A stretch of 64,000 bases of DNA from Curtobacterium sp. ISL-83 (GTDB taxonomy: Bacteria; Actinomycetota; Actinomycetes; Actinomycetales; Microbacteriaceae), in NCBI RefSeq assembly GCF_018613895.1, contig NZ_JAGGPH010000015.1, positions 20,683-84,682 of the forward strand, given 5' to 3'. Numbering within the stretch: position 1 is the stretch's first letter; each line of letters begins with the position of its first letter. A model generated the notes under the pieces. The model saw only the letters and a list, made by a program, of their open reading frames with translations, made no database searches and was not told the DNA's origin. The position numbers and the translations under genes were made by a program. Of this stretch, positions 35,857 through 45,550 are shown piece by piece.

Positions 35857-38010
35857 TCACAGCATGCAGGAAACGCAGCCCTCGACCTCGGTGCCCTCGA
35901 GCGCGAGCTGGCGCAGACGGATGTAGTAGATCGTCTTGATGCCCTTGCGCCATGCGTAGATCTGCGCCTTGTTGATGTCACGCGTGGTGGCGGTGTCCTT
36001 GAAGAACAGCGTCAGGGACAGGCCCTGGTCCACGTGCTGCGTCGCCGCGGCGTACGTGTCGATGATCTTCTCGGCACCGATCTCGTACGCGTCCTGGTAG
36101 TAGTCCAGGTTGTCGTTCGTCATGAACGGCGCCGGGTAGTAGACGCGACCGAGCTTGCCTTCCTTGCGGATCTCGATCTTCGACGCGATCGGGTGGATCG
36201 ACGACGTGGAGTGGTTGATGTACGAGATCGAACCGGTCGGCGGGACGGCCTGCAGGTTCTGGTTGTAGATGCCGTACTGCTGGACGGAGGCCTTCAGCGC
36301 GACCCAGTCGGCCTGCGTCGGGATCGTGATGTTCGCGTTGGCGAACAGCTCGGCGACGCGGGCGGTGGCGGGGGTCCACTCCTGGTCGGTGTACTTGTCG
36401 AAGAACTCGCCCGACGCGTACTTCGAGTCGCGGAAGCCGTCGAAGGCCTCGCCCGTCTCGATCGCGATGTTGTTCGACGCGCGCAGGGCGTGGAACAGCA
36501 CCGTGTAGAAGTAGATGTTCGTGAAGTCGATGCCCTCTTCCGAGCCGTAGAACACGCGCTCACGAGCAAGGTACCCGTGCAGGTTCATCTGGCCGAGGCC
36601 GATGGCGTGCGACTTGTCGTTGCCGTCCTCGACGCTCCGGACCGACGAGATGTGCGACATCTGCGACACCGAGGTCAGACCACGGATGGCCGTCTCGATC
36701 GTCTTGCCGAAGTTCGGCGAGTCCATGGTCAGCGCGATGTTCAGCGAGCCCAGGTTGCAGGAGATGTCCTTGCCGATCTCCTTGTACGACAGGTCCTCGT
36801 TGAAGGTCGTCGGGGTGTTGACCTGCAGGATCTCCGAGCACAGGTTCGACATGTTGATCCGGCCCTTGATCGGGTTGGCCTTGTTCACCGTGTCCTCGAA
36901 CACGATGTACGGGTAGCCCGACTCGAACTGGATCTCGGCGATCGTCGTGAAGAAGTCACGCGCCTTGATCTTCGTCTTCTTGATGCGCGGGTCGTCGACC
37001 ATCGCGCGGTAGTTCTCGCTGATCGGGACGTCGCCGAACGGGACGCCGTAGACCTTCTCGACGTCGTACGGCGAGAACAGGTACATGTCCTCGTTGTTCT
37101 TCGCGAGCTCGAACGTGATGTCCGGCACGACGACGCCGAGGGACAGCGTCTTGATGCGGATCTTCTCGTCGGCGTTCTCGCGCTTGGTGTCGAGGAACTT
37201 CATGATGTCGGGGTGGTGCGCCGACAGGTAGACGGCACCCGCACCCTGACGCGCACCGAGCTGGTTCGCGTAGGAGAAGGAGTCTTCCAGCAGCTTCATC
37301 ACGGGGATGATGCCCGAGGACTGGTTCTCGATCTGCTTGATCGGGGCGCCGGCCTCGCGGATGTTGGAGAGCAGCAGGGCGACGCCGCCACCGCGCTTCG
37401 AGAGCTGCAGCGACGAGTTGATCCCGCGGGAGATCGACTCCATGTTGTCTTCGATACGGAGCAGGAAGCAGGAGACGAGCTCGCCGCGCTGGGCCTTCGC
37501 GGTGTTCAGGAAGGTCGGGGTCGCGGGCTGGAAGCGGCCGGCGATGATCTCCTCGACGAGGTCGATCGCGAGCTGCTCGTTGCCCTGCGCCAGGCCGAGG
37601 GCGGTCATCACGACGCGGTCCTCGAAGCGCTCCAGGTAGCGCTTGCCGTCGAACGTCTTGAGCGTGTAGCTCGTGTAGTACTTGAACGCGCCGAGGAAGG
37701 TCTGGAACCGGAACTTCTTCGAGTACGCCAGGTCGTTGAGCTGTTGGATGAACTCCAGCGAGTACTGGTCGATCGTCGCCTGCTCGTAGTACTCGTTCTC
37801 GACCAGGTAGTCCAGCCGCTCCTTCAGGTTGTGGAAGAAGACGGTGTTCTGGTTGACGTGCTGCAGGAAGAACTGCTTGGCGGCCTCACGATCCTTGTCG
37901 AACTGGATGTTCCCGTCCGCGTCGTAGAGGTTGAGCATCGCGTTGAGGGAGTGGTAGTCCATCCCCGTCTGCGGCGACGTCAGATCGACGTCTGCAACTG
38001 CTGCGTCCAA
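35857..38010 (-). CDS. nrdE: Ribonucleotide reductase class Ib, alpha subunit NrdE
   Basis: 717-residue catalytic subunit converting ribonucleoside diphosphates to deoxy forms. Catalytic cysteines are seen in [23 protein letters not shown] and [10 protein letters not shown]; the C-terminal CVSCML cysteines accept electrons from Nrd[21 protein letters not shown] is the usual NrdE motif near residue 590. The start overlaps nrdI by 31 bases. Works with NrdF, NrdI and NrdH; controlled by the NrdR boxes at 38806-38853. Confidence 0.93.
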   Translation of the reverse strand: MDAAVADVDLTSPQTGMDYHSLNAMLNLYDADGNIQFDKDREAAKQFFLQHVNQNTVFFHNLKERLDYLVENEYYEQATIDQYSLEFIQQLNDLAYSKKFRFQTFLGAFKYYTSYTLKTFDGKRYLERFEDRVVMTALGLAQGNEQLAIDLVEEIIAGRFQPATPTFLNTAKAQRGELVSCFLLRIEDNMESISRGINSSLQLSKRGGGVALLLSNIREAGAPIKQIENQSSGIIPVMKLLEDSFSYANQLGARQGAGAVYLSAHHPDIMKFLDTKRENADEKIRIKTLSLGVVVPDITFELAKNNEDMYLFSPYDVEKVYGVPFGDVPISENYRAMVDDPRIKKTKIKARDFFTTIAEIQFESGYPYIVFEDTVNKANPIKGRINMSNLCSEILQVNTPTTFNEDLSYKEIGKDISCNLGSLNIALTMDSPNFGKTIETAIRGLTSVSQMSHISSVRSVEDGNDKSHAIGLGQMNLHGYLARERVFYGSEEGIDFTNIYFYTVLFHALRASNNIAIETGEAFDGFRDSKYASGEFFDKYTDQEWTPATARVAELFANANITIPTQADWVALKASVQQYGIYNQNLQAVPPTGSISYINHSTSSIHPIASKIEIRKEGKLGRVYYPAPFMTNDNLDYYQDAYEIGAEKIIDTYAAATQHVDQGLSLTLFFKDTATTRDINKAQIYAWRKGIKTIYYIRLRQLALEGTEVEGCVSCML

Positions 38011-38396
38011 AATGCATCCAATCCTGTGTTGACCGCCTGCACGTCGTCAGGGGTCCCGAAGAGTTCGAAACGGTAGAGAACGGGGACGCCGCACTTCTGT
38101 GCGATGACGTCCCCCGCCAGGCCGTAGGCCTCGCCGAAGTTCGTGTTGCCCCCTGCGATCACACCGCGGATGAGCGAGCGGTTGTGTTCGTCGTTGAGGA
38201 ACTTGATGACCTGCTTGGGGACTGCCCCCCGGCCGTTGCCCCCGCCGTAGGTCGGGAGCACCAACACGTACGGTCCGTCCGCGTGGAGGAACGGGTCGTT
38301 CGGGAAGAGGGGGATCCGGTCCGCGTCACGGCCGAGCTTCTCGATGAAGCGTGCGGTGTACCCGGACACGCTCGAGAAGTAGACGAGGCCACTCAT
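37980..38396 (-). CDS. nrdI: NrdI flavodoxin-like ribonucleotide reductase activator
   Basis: 138-residue flavodoxin-fold protein that supplies oxidant for assembly of the NrdF cofactor. Motifs: [18 protein letters not shown] at the N-terminus, [20 protein letters not shown] in the middle, and [19 protein letters not shown]. It lies between nrdH and nrdE with a 31-base overlap into nrdE, as in other actinobacteria. Cytosolic. Confidence 0.92.
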   Translation of the reverse strand: MSGLVYFSSVSGYTARFIEKLGRDADRIPLFPNDPFLHADGPYVLVLPTYGGGNGRGAVPKQVIKFLNDEHNRSLIRGVIAGGNTNFGEAYGLAGDVIAQKCGVPVLYRFELFGTPDDVQAVNTGLDAFWTQQLQTSI

Positions 38397-38478
38397 GTGT
38401 GCGCTCCTTGCGAGAGGTGCGGACAGCGGATCGGAGGGACCTGGCGGAGGTGATCCGTTCCTCCAGGCCGGCGGAGGT

Positions 38479-38504
38479 GGTGCGGGTCCGTCCGGACCCG
38501 CACC
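38479..38504. terminator. Hairpin between nrdH and nrdI
   Basis: GGTGCGGGTCCG pairs exactly with CGGACCCGCACC with two bases between. Lies 4 bases behind the nrdH stop, so it may partially terminate or process the nrdH-nrdI mRNA. Confidence 0.6.
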
Positions 38505-38507
38505 GAC

Positions 38508-38741
38508 TCACGCGAGTTCGGCGCTGAGCGTCGCGATCTTGTCGGGACGGAAGCCCGACCAGTGGTCGTCGTCGGTGACGACGACGGGGGCCTGCAGGTA
38601 GCCGAGGCTCTTGACGTGCTCGAGCGCGGCTTCGTCGGTGGAGACGTCGTGCACTTCGTACTGGATGCCCTTGTTGTCGAGGGCCCGGTACGTCGCGGTG
38701 CACTGGACGCAAGACGGCTTGGTGTAGACGGTGACAGCCAT
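38508..38741 (-). CDS. nrdH: Glutaredoxin-like protein NrdH
   Basis: 77-residue redoxin that reduces NrdE. It has the CxxC active site in KPSCVQCTATYRAL (residues 10-13), followed by NKGIQYEVHDV and the thioredoxin-reductase-interacting region GYLQAPVVVTDDDHWSGFRP. First gene of nrdHIEF; tandem NrdR boxes lie 65-112 bases upstream of the ATG. Confidence 0.93.
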   Translation of the reverse strand: MAVTVYTKPSCVQCTATYRALDNKGIQYEVHDVSTDEAALEHVKSLGYLQAPVVVTDDDHWSGFRPDKIATLSAELA

Positions 38742-38805
38742 GTTCTCCCCTGGTTCTGGGCCCGGTTCGGGGTCCGAAGTTCGTGTGCGGTGCTGATGGA
38801 CGACG

Positions 38806-38853
38806 CTACTACATGTTGTGCTCGATCGAGCGGTCGACCACTAGAGAAAGTGT
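38806..38853. promoter_or_regulatory. Tandem NrdR boxes upstream of nrdHIEF
   Basis: CTACTACATGTTGTGC (38806-38821) and CCACTAGAGAAAGTGT (38838-38853) both match the NrdR consensus type ACAC-N8-GTGT. Their centres are 32 bases apart, about three helical turns, as known for NrdR operators. Confidence 0.72.
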
Positions 38854-39063
38854 TACACGCTTGTAGTTTCCACAACCGTCTCCACAGCCCGGGCATTCCG
38901 TGAAGCCCGATTTTCCGCCACTCTCGCACCCACCACCGACAGTCCTCCACACCCTGTGAGCAGGCCTCTCCACCGAAGGTCGTGAACCCCCGTGGGCGTG
39001 TCGCGATCCACACCTCCCCCGGACGGGTGACACCCCGTTCCGTCCGGTCCGTACACTCGTCTC

Positions 39064-40269
39064 GTGAGTACGTACGGGCCCCTGCTGAAGACCCCCGGAG
39101 TCGGTCGCGTCATCGCCGCGCAGCTCACCGCACGCTTCCCGTTCGGCATGCTGTCGCTGGCCTACCTGCTGCACGTCGAGCACGTCTTCGGCTCCTACGG
39201 CGCCGCCGGTCTCGTCCTCGCGACCACGAGTGTCGGGCAGGCGCTGGCCGGCCCGCTGACCAGCCGGTGGATGGGCAGCTGGGGCATGCGTCCGGTGCTG
39301 ATCCTGACGAGCACGGTGGCCCTGGCGAGCATGGTCGTCATCGCGTTCTCCCCGATGCCGCTGTGGGGGTACGTCGTCGTGGGGTTCGTCGGCGGCTTGG
39401 CGGTCCCGCCCGTGCAGCCGGCCGTGCGCACGATCTACCCGAAGATGGTGACCTCCGCGCAGCTCACCCCCCTGTTCTCCCTCGACGCGAGCGCGCAGGA
39501 GCTCATCTGGGTGGCCGGGCCGGTCATCACCACGTTCGTCGCCACGCAGATCGGGACCGTCCAGGCGATCGTGGTCGCGATGGTGTTCCTGGTCATCGGT
39601 GGCGTGTGGTTCATCGGCTCCCCCGAACTCGGGCGCGTGCGCATCCCCCGCTCCAAGCGGGCGTTCGGCGTGGTGCTGAAGCGCCCGTCGGTCGTCGTCG
39701 CGACCCTGACCGGCATGCTGCTCATCGGGGCGTGTGCCGCGGTCGAGGCGAGCGTCACAAGCGTCTTCGGCGAGGGCAGCCCGAACGCCGGCATCGTGCT
39801 CGCCGTCTTCGCCGTCGGTTCCCTCATCGGCGGCCTGGCACTCGGCCACCGTCCGATCTCGCAGAACACGCTCTGGACCCGAATGGCGATCGTGTTCGTC
39901 GGCCTGGCACTGGCCGTCGCCGGCACGAGCTTCTGGTGGCTGTGCGTCGCCCTCGTCATCGCGGGCGCCGGCATCGCGCCCGCCCTGGCGGTCATGTTCG
40001 GGTCGGTGTCGGCGACGGTGAAGTTCTCGGACACCGCCGAGGCGTACGGCTGGATGGGCACCGGGCAGCTCATCGGTGCTGCGGGCGGCTCCGCTGTCGC
40101 GGGCTTCCTGATCGACAGCCACGGTCCGACCGGTGGGCTGGTCGTGAGTGCAGCCGCGGCTGCGGCCGGCGTCCTGCTGCCCCTGGTGATGAAGCGGTGG
40201 CTGCCGGACCTACGCGGGCGGGACGCCAGCCCGATCCCGGACACCGAGCCGGTGACGCTGCCGAGCTGA
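39064..40269 (+). CDS. MFS transporter
   Basis: 401-residue 12-helix transporter of the major facilitator superfamily; hydrophobic segments are evenly spaced (GMLSLAYLLHVEHVFGSYGA, AAGLVLATTSVGQALAGPLT, VVGFVGGLAVPPVQPAV). The cytosolic loop LKRPSVVVATLTG separates the halves. Start is a GTG at 39064. The divergent nrdH control region lies upstream (~210 bases). Substrate unknown; drug or sugar cannot be separated. Confidence 0.8.
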   Translation: MSTYGPLLKTPGVGRVIAAQLTARFPFGMLSLAYLLHVEHVFGSYGAAGLVLATTSVGQALAGPLTSRWMGSWGMRPVLILTSTVALASMVVIAFSPMPLWGYVVVGFVGGLAVPPVQPAVRTIYPKMVTSAQLTPLFSLDASAQELIWVAGPVITTFVATQIGTVQAIVVAMVFLVIGGVWFIGSPELGRVRIPRSKRAFGVVLKRPSVVVATLTGMLLIGACAAVEASVTSVFGEGSPNAGIVLAVFAVGSLIGGLALGHRPISQNTLWTRMAIVFVGLALAVAGTSFWWLCVALVIAGAGIAPALAVMFGSVSATVKFSDTAEAYGWMGTGQLIGAAGGSAVAGFLIDSHGPTGGLVVSAAAAAAGVLLPLVMKRWLPDLRGRDASPIPDTEPVTLPS

Positions 40270-40435
40270 CGCGGCTGGCCCGGGCGGGCGGCTGGCCCGG
40301 TGGGCTGGCCCGCTGCGGAACGACGTCGCCGCTGTCGCACGACGTCCGCGGTGACGTTCGACAGCGGCTGGTCGCGTTCTCCACAGACCGCCGGGAGGCG
40401 CGGCGCACGCCCGCCGGGATCGGCAGGATGGGTGC

Positions 40436-41254
40436 ATGGTCACCTCACTCCCCCTGCCCGGTGGCGCGTCGATCCCGGCGATCGGGTTCGGCGTCTACAA
40501 GGTCGACGACGACGCTGCCGAGACGGCCGTCGGGCTGGCGCTCGACGCCGGGTACCGCCACGTCGACACGGCCGAGATGTACGGCAACGAGACCGGCGTC
40601 GGGAAGGCGATCCGCGCCTCCCGGCTGGACCGGGACGACGTCTTCGTCACCACGAAGGTGTGGAACGACCACCAGGGGCGCGACGCGACCCTCCGGGCGT
40701 TCGACGCCAGCCTGTCGCGACTCGGCCTCGAGGCCGTCGACCTGTACCTGATCCACTGGCCGGCAGCCGCGAACGACCGCTACGTCGAGACGTGGCGCAC
40801 CCTCCTGGAACTCCGCGCATCCGACCGAGCACGGAACGTGGGCGTCTCGAACTTCCAGATCCCGCACCTCCAGCGGCTCATCGACGAGACCGGCGAGGTC
40901 CCCGCCGTGAACCAGGTCGAGCGGCACCCGTGGCTGCCACAGGACGAGCTGATCGCGTTCCACCGTGCGCACGGCATCGTGACGGAGGCCTGGTCACCCC
41001 TCGGGCGCGGCCGGCTCATCGACGATCCGGTGCTGACGGGGATCGCGGACGCCCACGGCGTGAACGTCGCGCAGCTGCTGGTCCGGTGGAACGTGCAGCA
41101 GGGGGTGGTGGTCCTGCCGAAGTCGGGGACGCCCTCGCGGATCCGCTCGAACCTCGACGTCGATGGCTTTACGCTGACCGCCGACGAACTGACCGCGATC
41201 GCGTCGCTGGAGTCGGGGCAGCGGACCGGGTCGCACCCGGACTCGGTCTCCTGA
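40436..41254 (+). CDS. Aldo/keto reductase (2,5-diketo-D-gluconate reductase type)
   Basis: 272-residue NADPH-dependent reductase of AKR family 5. Catalytic residues: Asp and Tyr in HVDTAEMYGNETGVGKAI, Lys in VFVTTKVWNDHQG, His in LYLIHWPAA. The C-terminal VVLPKSGTPSRIRSNL binds NADPH. It likely reduces small aldehydes or ketones. Single gene; the 140 bases downstream (41255-41393) hold no recognisable gene. Confidence 0.87.
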   Translation: MVTSLPLPGGASIPAIGFGVYKVDDDAAETAVGLALDAGYRHVDTAEMYGNETGVGKAIRASRLDRDDVFVTTKVWNDHQGRDATLRAFDASLSRLGLEAVDLYLIHWPAAANDRYVETWRTLLELRASDRARNVGVSNFQIPHLQRLIDETGEVPAVNQVERHPWLPQDELIAFHRAHGIVTEAWSPLGRGRLIDDPVLTGIADAHGVNVAQLLVRWNVQQGVVVLPKSGTPSRIRSNLDVDGFTLTADELTAIASLESGQRTGSHPDSVS

Positions 41255-41393
41255 GTCGTCCGTGCCCGCGTGCGGCGCGAGGATGTTCTTCGGCAACGCG
41301 TCGACGAGCTGGTCCGCGCACTCGACCTCGTGGCACGTGAGCAGCGAGAGAACGCCGGGGGCGGTTCGTCCTCACGCCGCCACTCGTCGCTGG

Positions 41394-41735
41394 CTAGCCG
41401 CGGCGGTCCTCCTCCGACTGCCACGGCAGGTGCAGGTCGCCCGGCTCGGGCTCGACGTCGCCCGCGTCGTCGGCGCCGCCCGTTCCGGGAGCTGCGATCA
41501 CCCGCGACGGGTCGATGCCGTCCGCGCGCAGGTCATCGGCGTCGCGCTGTTCGGTCTGGGCCGCCTCCATCTCGCGCTCGCTCGAGGGGCTGTAGGACGT
41601 GTCCGCCGCACGTTGCTCCCGCCCGCCGACGCCGCCCGTGCCCTCGTGCGCTGCCGTTTCGCGAAGCGCGTCGTTGCGGGCTCGGTCGTCGGACGGTTCG
41701 GGCCCGGGGGCGTTCGGGACGTTGTCGTTGCTCAT
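41394..41735 (-). CDS. Disordered acidic hypothetical protein
   Basis: 113-residue hydrophilic protein of low complexity (PEPSDDRARNDALRETAAH, GIDPSRVIAAPGTGG, EPEPGDLHLPWQSEEDRRG), without membrane segment or domain. Read from ATG at 41735, with a longer version possible. Codon bias supports it, function unknown. Convergent with the aldo/keto reductase and divergent from the RNase HI gene. Confidence 0.5.
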   Translation of the reverse strand: MSNDNVPNAPGPEPSDDRARNDALRETAAHEGTGGVGGREQRAADTSYSPSSEREMEAAQTEQRDADDLRADGIDPSRVIAAPGTGGADDAGDVEPEPGDLHLPWQSEEDRRG

Positions 41736-41917
41736 GCGCTGGACGGTAGCCCTGCGTCCCGAGTACCCGTCCTCAGGGACCGCCCCGCCCGGACAGCGCA
41801 GCGGCTCGGCGGCGGATACGGATGGCACGTTCGCGCCACCGATCCCGGACCGGACGCCGGCGCCCACGTGGTCCGTTACCGTGGACCAGCACACCGCCAC
41901 AAGCAGGAGGTCCCACC

Positions 41918-42439
41918 GTGACGATCGTCGCAGCCGCAGACGGCTCAGCCCTCGGCAACCCCGGCCCCGCCGGCTGGGCGTGGTACGTCGACGACGACCG
42001 CTGGGCCGCGGGCGGATGGCCGCGTGGGACGAACAACCAGGGCGAGCTGACCGCCGTCCTGCAGCTGCTCCGCGCCACCAAGGACACCGGAGAGCCGCTG
42101 CACATCCTGTGCGACAGCCAGTACGCGATCAAGGCGTGCACCGAGTGGCTCGCCGGGTGGAAGCGCAAGGGGTGGCGGAAGGCCGACGGCAAGCCGGTCC
42201 TGAACGTCGAGATCATCAAGGAACTCGACGCCGAACTCCAGGGCCGGGCCGTCACCTTCGAGTGGGTCCGCGGCCACATGGGGCACGAGATGAATGAGGC
42301 CGCTGACGTCCGCGCACGGGGAGCGGCGACGGCCTACCAGAACCGGACCGAAGTACCGTCGGGCCCCGGCTGGCCGGGTGTCGAGATCGCTGAACCGGCA
42401 CCGCTTCCGGACACCGCGCCGCCGGCCACCCTCTTCTGA
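41918..42439 (+). CDS. rnhA: Ribonuclease HI
   Basis: 173-residue RNase H that removes RNA from RNA-DNA hybrids. Catalytic acids: AAADGSALGNPGPAG (Asp), NQGELTAVLQLL (Glu), ILCDSQYAIK (Asp) and the last NEAADVRA (Asp) following RGHMGHEM. The GTG at 41918 has AGGAGG 7 bases upstream. The C-terminal ~35 residues are a proline-rich extension. Cytosolic. Confidence 0.9.
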   Translation: MTIVAAADGSALGNPGPAGWAWYVDDDRWAAGGWPRGTNNQGELTAVLQLLRATKDTGEPLHILCDSQYAIKACTEWLAGWKRKGWRKADGKPVLNVEIIKELDAELQGRAVTFEWVRGHMGHEMNEAADVRARGAATAYQNRTEVPSGPGWPGVEIAEPAPLPDTAPPATLF

Positions 42440-42473
42440 GGGGACGACGACGCGGTTCGTGAGAACCGTACGG

Positions 42474-42725
42474 TCAGTACGTGCCGTCCCGGCGGTCCTG
42501 CCGCGTGATCTGCTCGCCCGACGCCGGGTCGATGCCGGACCGTGTGGTCGTCGTGGTCCGGCGTCCGCCGAACGCCACGGCGAGGCTGATGATCAGCAGC
42601 ACGACACCGGCCGCCATCAGGATGTACCCGACCAGCCGCAGGTCGATCCCGGCCAGCTGGATGTTCAGGGCGAACGCCACGATGGCGCCGATGACGATCA
42701 GGGCGATGCTCGATCCGATGCGCAT
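42474..42725 (-). CDS. DUF6458 family small membrane protein
   Basis: 83-residue protein of an actinobacterial family: N-terminal membrane helices IGSSIALIVIGAIVAFALNI and GYILMAAGVVLLIISLAVAF, followed by a basic Thr/Arg-rich tail (GGRRTTTTTRSGID). Function unknown. Lies convergent with the RNase HI gene and behind the helicase gene on the same strand. Confidence 0.75.
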   Translation of the reverse strand: MRIGSSIALIVIGAIVAFALNIQLAGIDLRLVGYILMAAGVVLLIISLAVAFGGRRTTTTTRSGIDPASGEQITRQDRRDGTY

Positions 42726-42814
42726 GGTGTTCCTCTCAAGGGTGCCGCGGGTTCCGCGGCTGGCGTCGAACGTACCCGGAACGGCACCGGGGTGTTCCGG
42801 AGCATCGCCTGCGG

Positions 42815-45385
42815 TCAGTCGACGTCCACCTCGGACCAGCCGTCGAACCGCCCGATCTCGGTGACCCGGACGACGGCTTCGCCCGCCGCGTCCGACGCGT
42901 CGAGGTCGATGGTCGCCGAGAACCCGAAGTCCCGGTCACCCTCCGGGTCGGCGAAGATCTGTCGCGCTCGCCACACCCGCGGGGATGCCGTCGCACCGGT
43001 CTCGTCGAGGACGAGGTACTGCATCGACCGCGCATCGGCGTCGATGCCCATGCGGTCGTGCTCGTCGTAGTACTCCTCGAGCGCGTTGTCCCACGCCGAC
43101 CGGTCGAACCCGGCGGTGGCGTCGAGTTCCCCGAGGCCGTCGATGTCGTCCGACGCGGCGAGGAGCACCCGCTGGAACAGGGCGTTCCGGACGAGCACGC
43201 GGAACGCCCTGGGGTTGCCTGTCAGACGTGCGGGCTGCGGCGGCGCGATCTCCTCGTGTTCGGCCTCGGCGAGCGCGATGTCGCCGTTCATCAGCGCTTC
43301 CCACTCGTCGACCAACGAGGAGTCGGTCTGCCGCACGACCTCGCCCAACCACTCGATCAGGTCGTCGAGCTCCTGGTTGCGCTGTTCTTCAGCGATCGTC
43401 TGCCGCATGGTGCGGTAGGCATCGGACAGGTACCGGAGGACGAGTCCCTCGGAACGGGTGAGCTGGTAGAACCGCACGAAGTCCCCGAAGGTCATCGCCC
43501 GCTCGTACATGTCACGGACGACGGACTTCGGCGACAGGGTGAAGTCGAGCACCCACGGCTGCTCGGCGGCGTAGGACTCGTACGCGGCGGTCAGGAGTTC
43601 GTCGAGCGGCTTCGGCCAGGTGACCTCTTCCAGGAGCTCCATGCGCTCGTCGTACTCGATGCCCTCTTGCTTCATGCGGGCGACGGCTTCACCGCGCTCC
43701 TTGTACTGCTGCTGGGACAGGATCGCGCGGGGGTCGTCGAGCGTGGCCTCGACGATGGAGACCATGTCGAGCGCGTAGGTCGGCGACTCCGGATCGAGCA
43801 ACTCGAACGCTGCGAGCGCGAACGGCGACAGCGGCTGGTTGAGCGCGAAGTTCGGCTGCAGGTCGATCGTCATCCGGTAGACGCCGTCGACCTTCTCGAT
43901 CACTCGCGCGTTGATCAGCGTGCGCGCGATGGTGATCGCGCGTCGGGCCATCGCGAGCTGACGGGCGCGCGGTTCGTGGTTGTCGAACACGAGCGAGCGG
44001 ACCTGCGCGAAGGCGTCCCCGCCGCGGGCGACCACCGACAACACCATGGCGTGGGTGATCTTCATCCGGGACACCATCGGCTCTGGCTCCGCCGCGATCA
44101 GGCGCTCGAACGAGGCCTGGCCCCACGACACGAACCCCTCCGGCGCCTTCTTGCGCTTGATCTTGTTCTTCTTCTTGGGGTCGTCGCCCGCCTTCGCGAC
44201 GGCCCGGGCGTTCTCGATGTCGTGCTCCGGGGCCTCGGCCACGACGTCACCCTCGGTGTCGTAGCCCGCTCGTCCCGCACGCCCGGCGATCTGGTGGAAC
44301 TCGCGGGCGGACAGCTGCCGCATCTTCGTGCCGTCGAACTTCGTGAGCCCGGTGAACAGGACCGCCCGGATCGGCACGTTGATGCCGACGCCGAGGGTGT
44401 CCGTGCCGCAGATCACCGGCAGGAGCCCGCGCTGCGCGAGCTGTTCGACGAGTCGGCGGTACTTCGGCAGCATCCCGGCGTGGTGCACGCCGATCCCGGC
44501 GCGGATGAGCCGCGACAAGGTCTGCCCGAACCCGGCGCTGAAGCGGAACGTGGCGATGGCCGCCGCGATCTCGTCGCGCCGTTCACGGGACGCCACCTTG
44601 GCCGACATGAGCGACTGCGCCCGCTCGAGTGCCGCTGCCTGGGCGAAGTGCACGATGTAGATCGGCGCCTTGTGCTCGTCCAGCAACCGCTCGACGGTCT
44701 CCTGCACGGGGGTCATGACGTACTCGTACTCGAGCGGCACCGGTCGGCTGACCCCGGTCACGCGAGCCGTCGGCCGGCCCGTGCGCTCGGACAGGTCGTC
44801 GGCGATGGTCGTGACGTCGCCGAGGGTCGCGGACATGAGCACGAACTGCGCCCGCTCGAGCACGAGCAGCGGCACCTGCCAGGCCCATCCGCGGTCGGGG
44901 TCGCCGTAGAAGTGGAACTCGTCCATCACGACGACGTCCACATCGGCGTCGGGGCCCTGTCGGAGCGCCAGGTTCGCCAGGATCTCCGCGGTGCAGCAGA
45001 TGATCGCGGCGTCGGCGTTGACGCTCGAGTCGCCGGTCACCATGCCGACGTTGTGCGCGCCGAACAGGTCGACGAGCTGGAAGAACTTCTCGGACACCAG
45101 CGCCTTGATCGGTGCGGTGTAGTAGCTGCGCTTGCCCTCGGCCAAGGCGGCGAAGTGCGCACCGGCGGCGACCAGCGACTTCCCGGTACCCGTCGGAGTG
45201 CTGAGGACGACGTTGGCGCCGGACACCAGCTCGATGAGTGCTTCGTCCTGTGCGGGGTAGAGCGGACGACCGCTCGAGGCCGCCCAGTCAGCGAAGGCTT
45301 CGTACACGGCGTCGGGATCGACGGCACCGTTCACCGCCGCCGGCAGTGCGGCGACGAGCGGGGGCTGGGTGGTGACGTCGGTCAT
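42815..45385 (-). CDS. DEAD/DEAH-box RNA helicase with DUF3516 C-terminal domain
   Basis: 856-residue Ski2-like helicase. Motif I STPTGTGKSLVA near residue 65, motif II MDEFHFYG near 155, motif III MSATLGD, and motif VI HQIAGRAGRAGYD near 355. After the helicase core is the long actinobacterial DUF3516 region (from about 390), which includes EWLGEVVRQTDSSLVDEWEA. The family is linked to RNA turnover. It is divergent from the luciferase-like gene; no closer neighbour relation. Confidence 0.88.
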   Translation of the reverse strand: MTDVTTQPPLVAALPAAVNGAVDPDAVYEAFADWAASSGRPLYPAQDEALIELVSGANVVLSTPTGTGKSLVAAGAHFAALAEGKRSYYTAPIKALVSEKFFQLVDLFGAHNVGMVTGDSSVNADAAIICCTAEILANLALRQGPDADVDVVVMDEFHFYGDPDRGWAWQVPLLVLERAQFVLMSATLGDVTTIADDLSERTGRPTARVTGVSRPVPLEYEYVMTPVQETVERLLDEHKAPIYIVHFAQAAALERAQSLMSAKVASRERRDEIAAAIATFRFSAGFGQTLSRLIRAGIGVHHAGMLPKYRRLVEQLAQRGLLPVICGTDTLGVGINVPIRAVLFTGLTKFDGTKMRQLSAREFHQIAGRAGRAGYDTEGDVVAEAPEHDIENARAVAKAGDDPKKKNKIKRKKAPEGFVSWGQASFERLIAAEPEPMVSRMKITHAMVLSVVARGGDAFAQVRSLVFDNHEPRARQLAMARRAITIARTLINARVIEKVDGVYRMTIDLQPNFALNQPLSPFALAAFELLDPESPTYALDMVSIVEATLDDPRAILSQQQYKERGEAVARMKQEGIEYDERMELLEEVTWPKPLDELLTAAYESYAAEQPWVLDFTLSPKSVVRDMYERAMTFGDFVRFYQLTRSEGLVLRYLSDAYRTMRQTIAEEQRNQELDDLIEWLGEVVRQTDSSLVDEWEALMNGDIALAEAEHEEIAPPQPARLTGNPRAFRVLVRNALFQRVLLAASDDIDGLGELDATAGFDRSAWDNALEEYYDEHDRMGIDADARSMQYLVLDETGATASPRVWRARQIFADPEGDRDFGFSATIDLDASDAAGEAVVRVTEIGRFDGWSEVDVD

Positions 45386-45424
45386 GCACCCATCCTCCCA
45401 GCCCGGTCACCGCAGTCCGACTGA

Positions 45425-45484
45425 GCCCACGCCGCCGGTTCCGGGCCGACGCGCCAGCGGCAGACCGGCCGTGCCGGTGGGGAG
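45425..45484. repeat. First copy of a ~60-bp dispersed element
   Basis: The segment from GCCCACGCCG to GCCGGTGGGG closely matches 55983-56044, sharing CCGGTTCCGG, ACGCGCCAGCGGC and ACCGGCCGTGC blocks. Lies in the gap between the helicase and luciferase-like starts. Confidence 0.6.
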
Positions 45485-45550
45485 AGGCGCGGCATCTGTG
45501 CAGAAGCGGGGAACCATCCACAGATGGATACGGACGCATAGGGTTGGGAT

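Noticed and set aside
38860..38890. DnaA boxes (TTTCCACA, TCCACA) near nrdH
   Set aside because: Matches are partial and few; no AT-rich unwinding region or dnaA/dnaN neighbours.
41270..41749. Possible + strand gene starting MRREDVLRQRVDELVRAL
   Set aside because: Only the first ~45 residues look protein-like; the rest is low-complexity antisense to the gene at 41394-41735.
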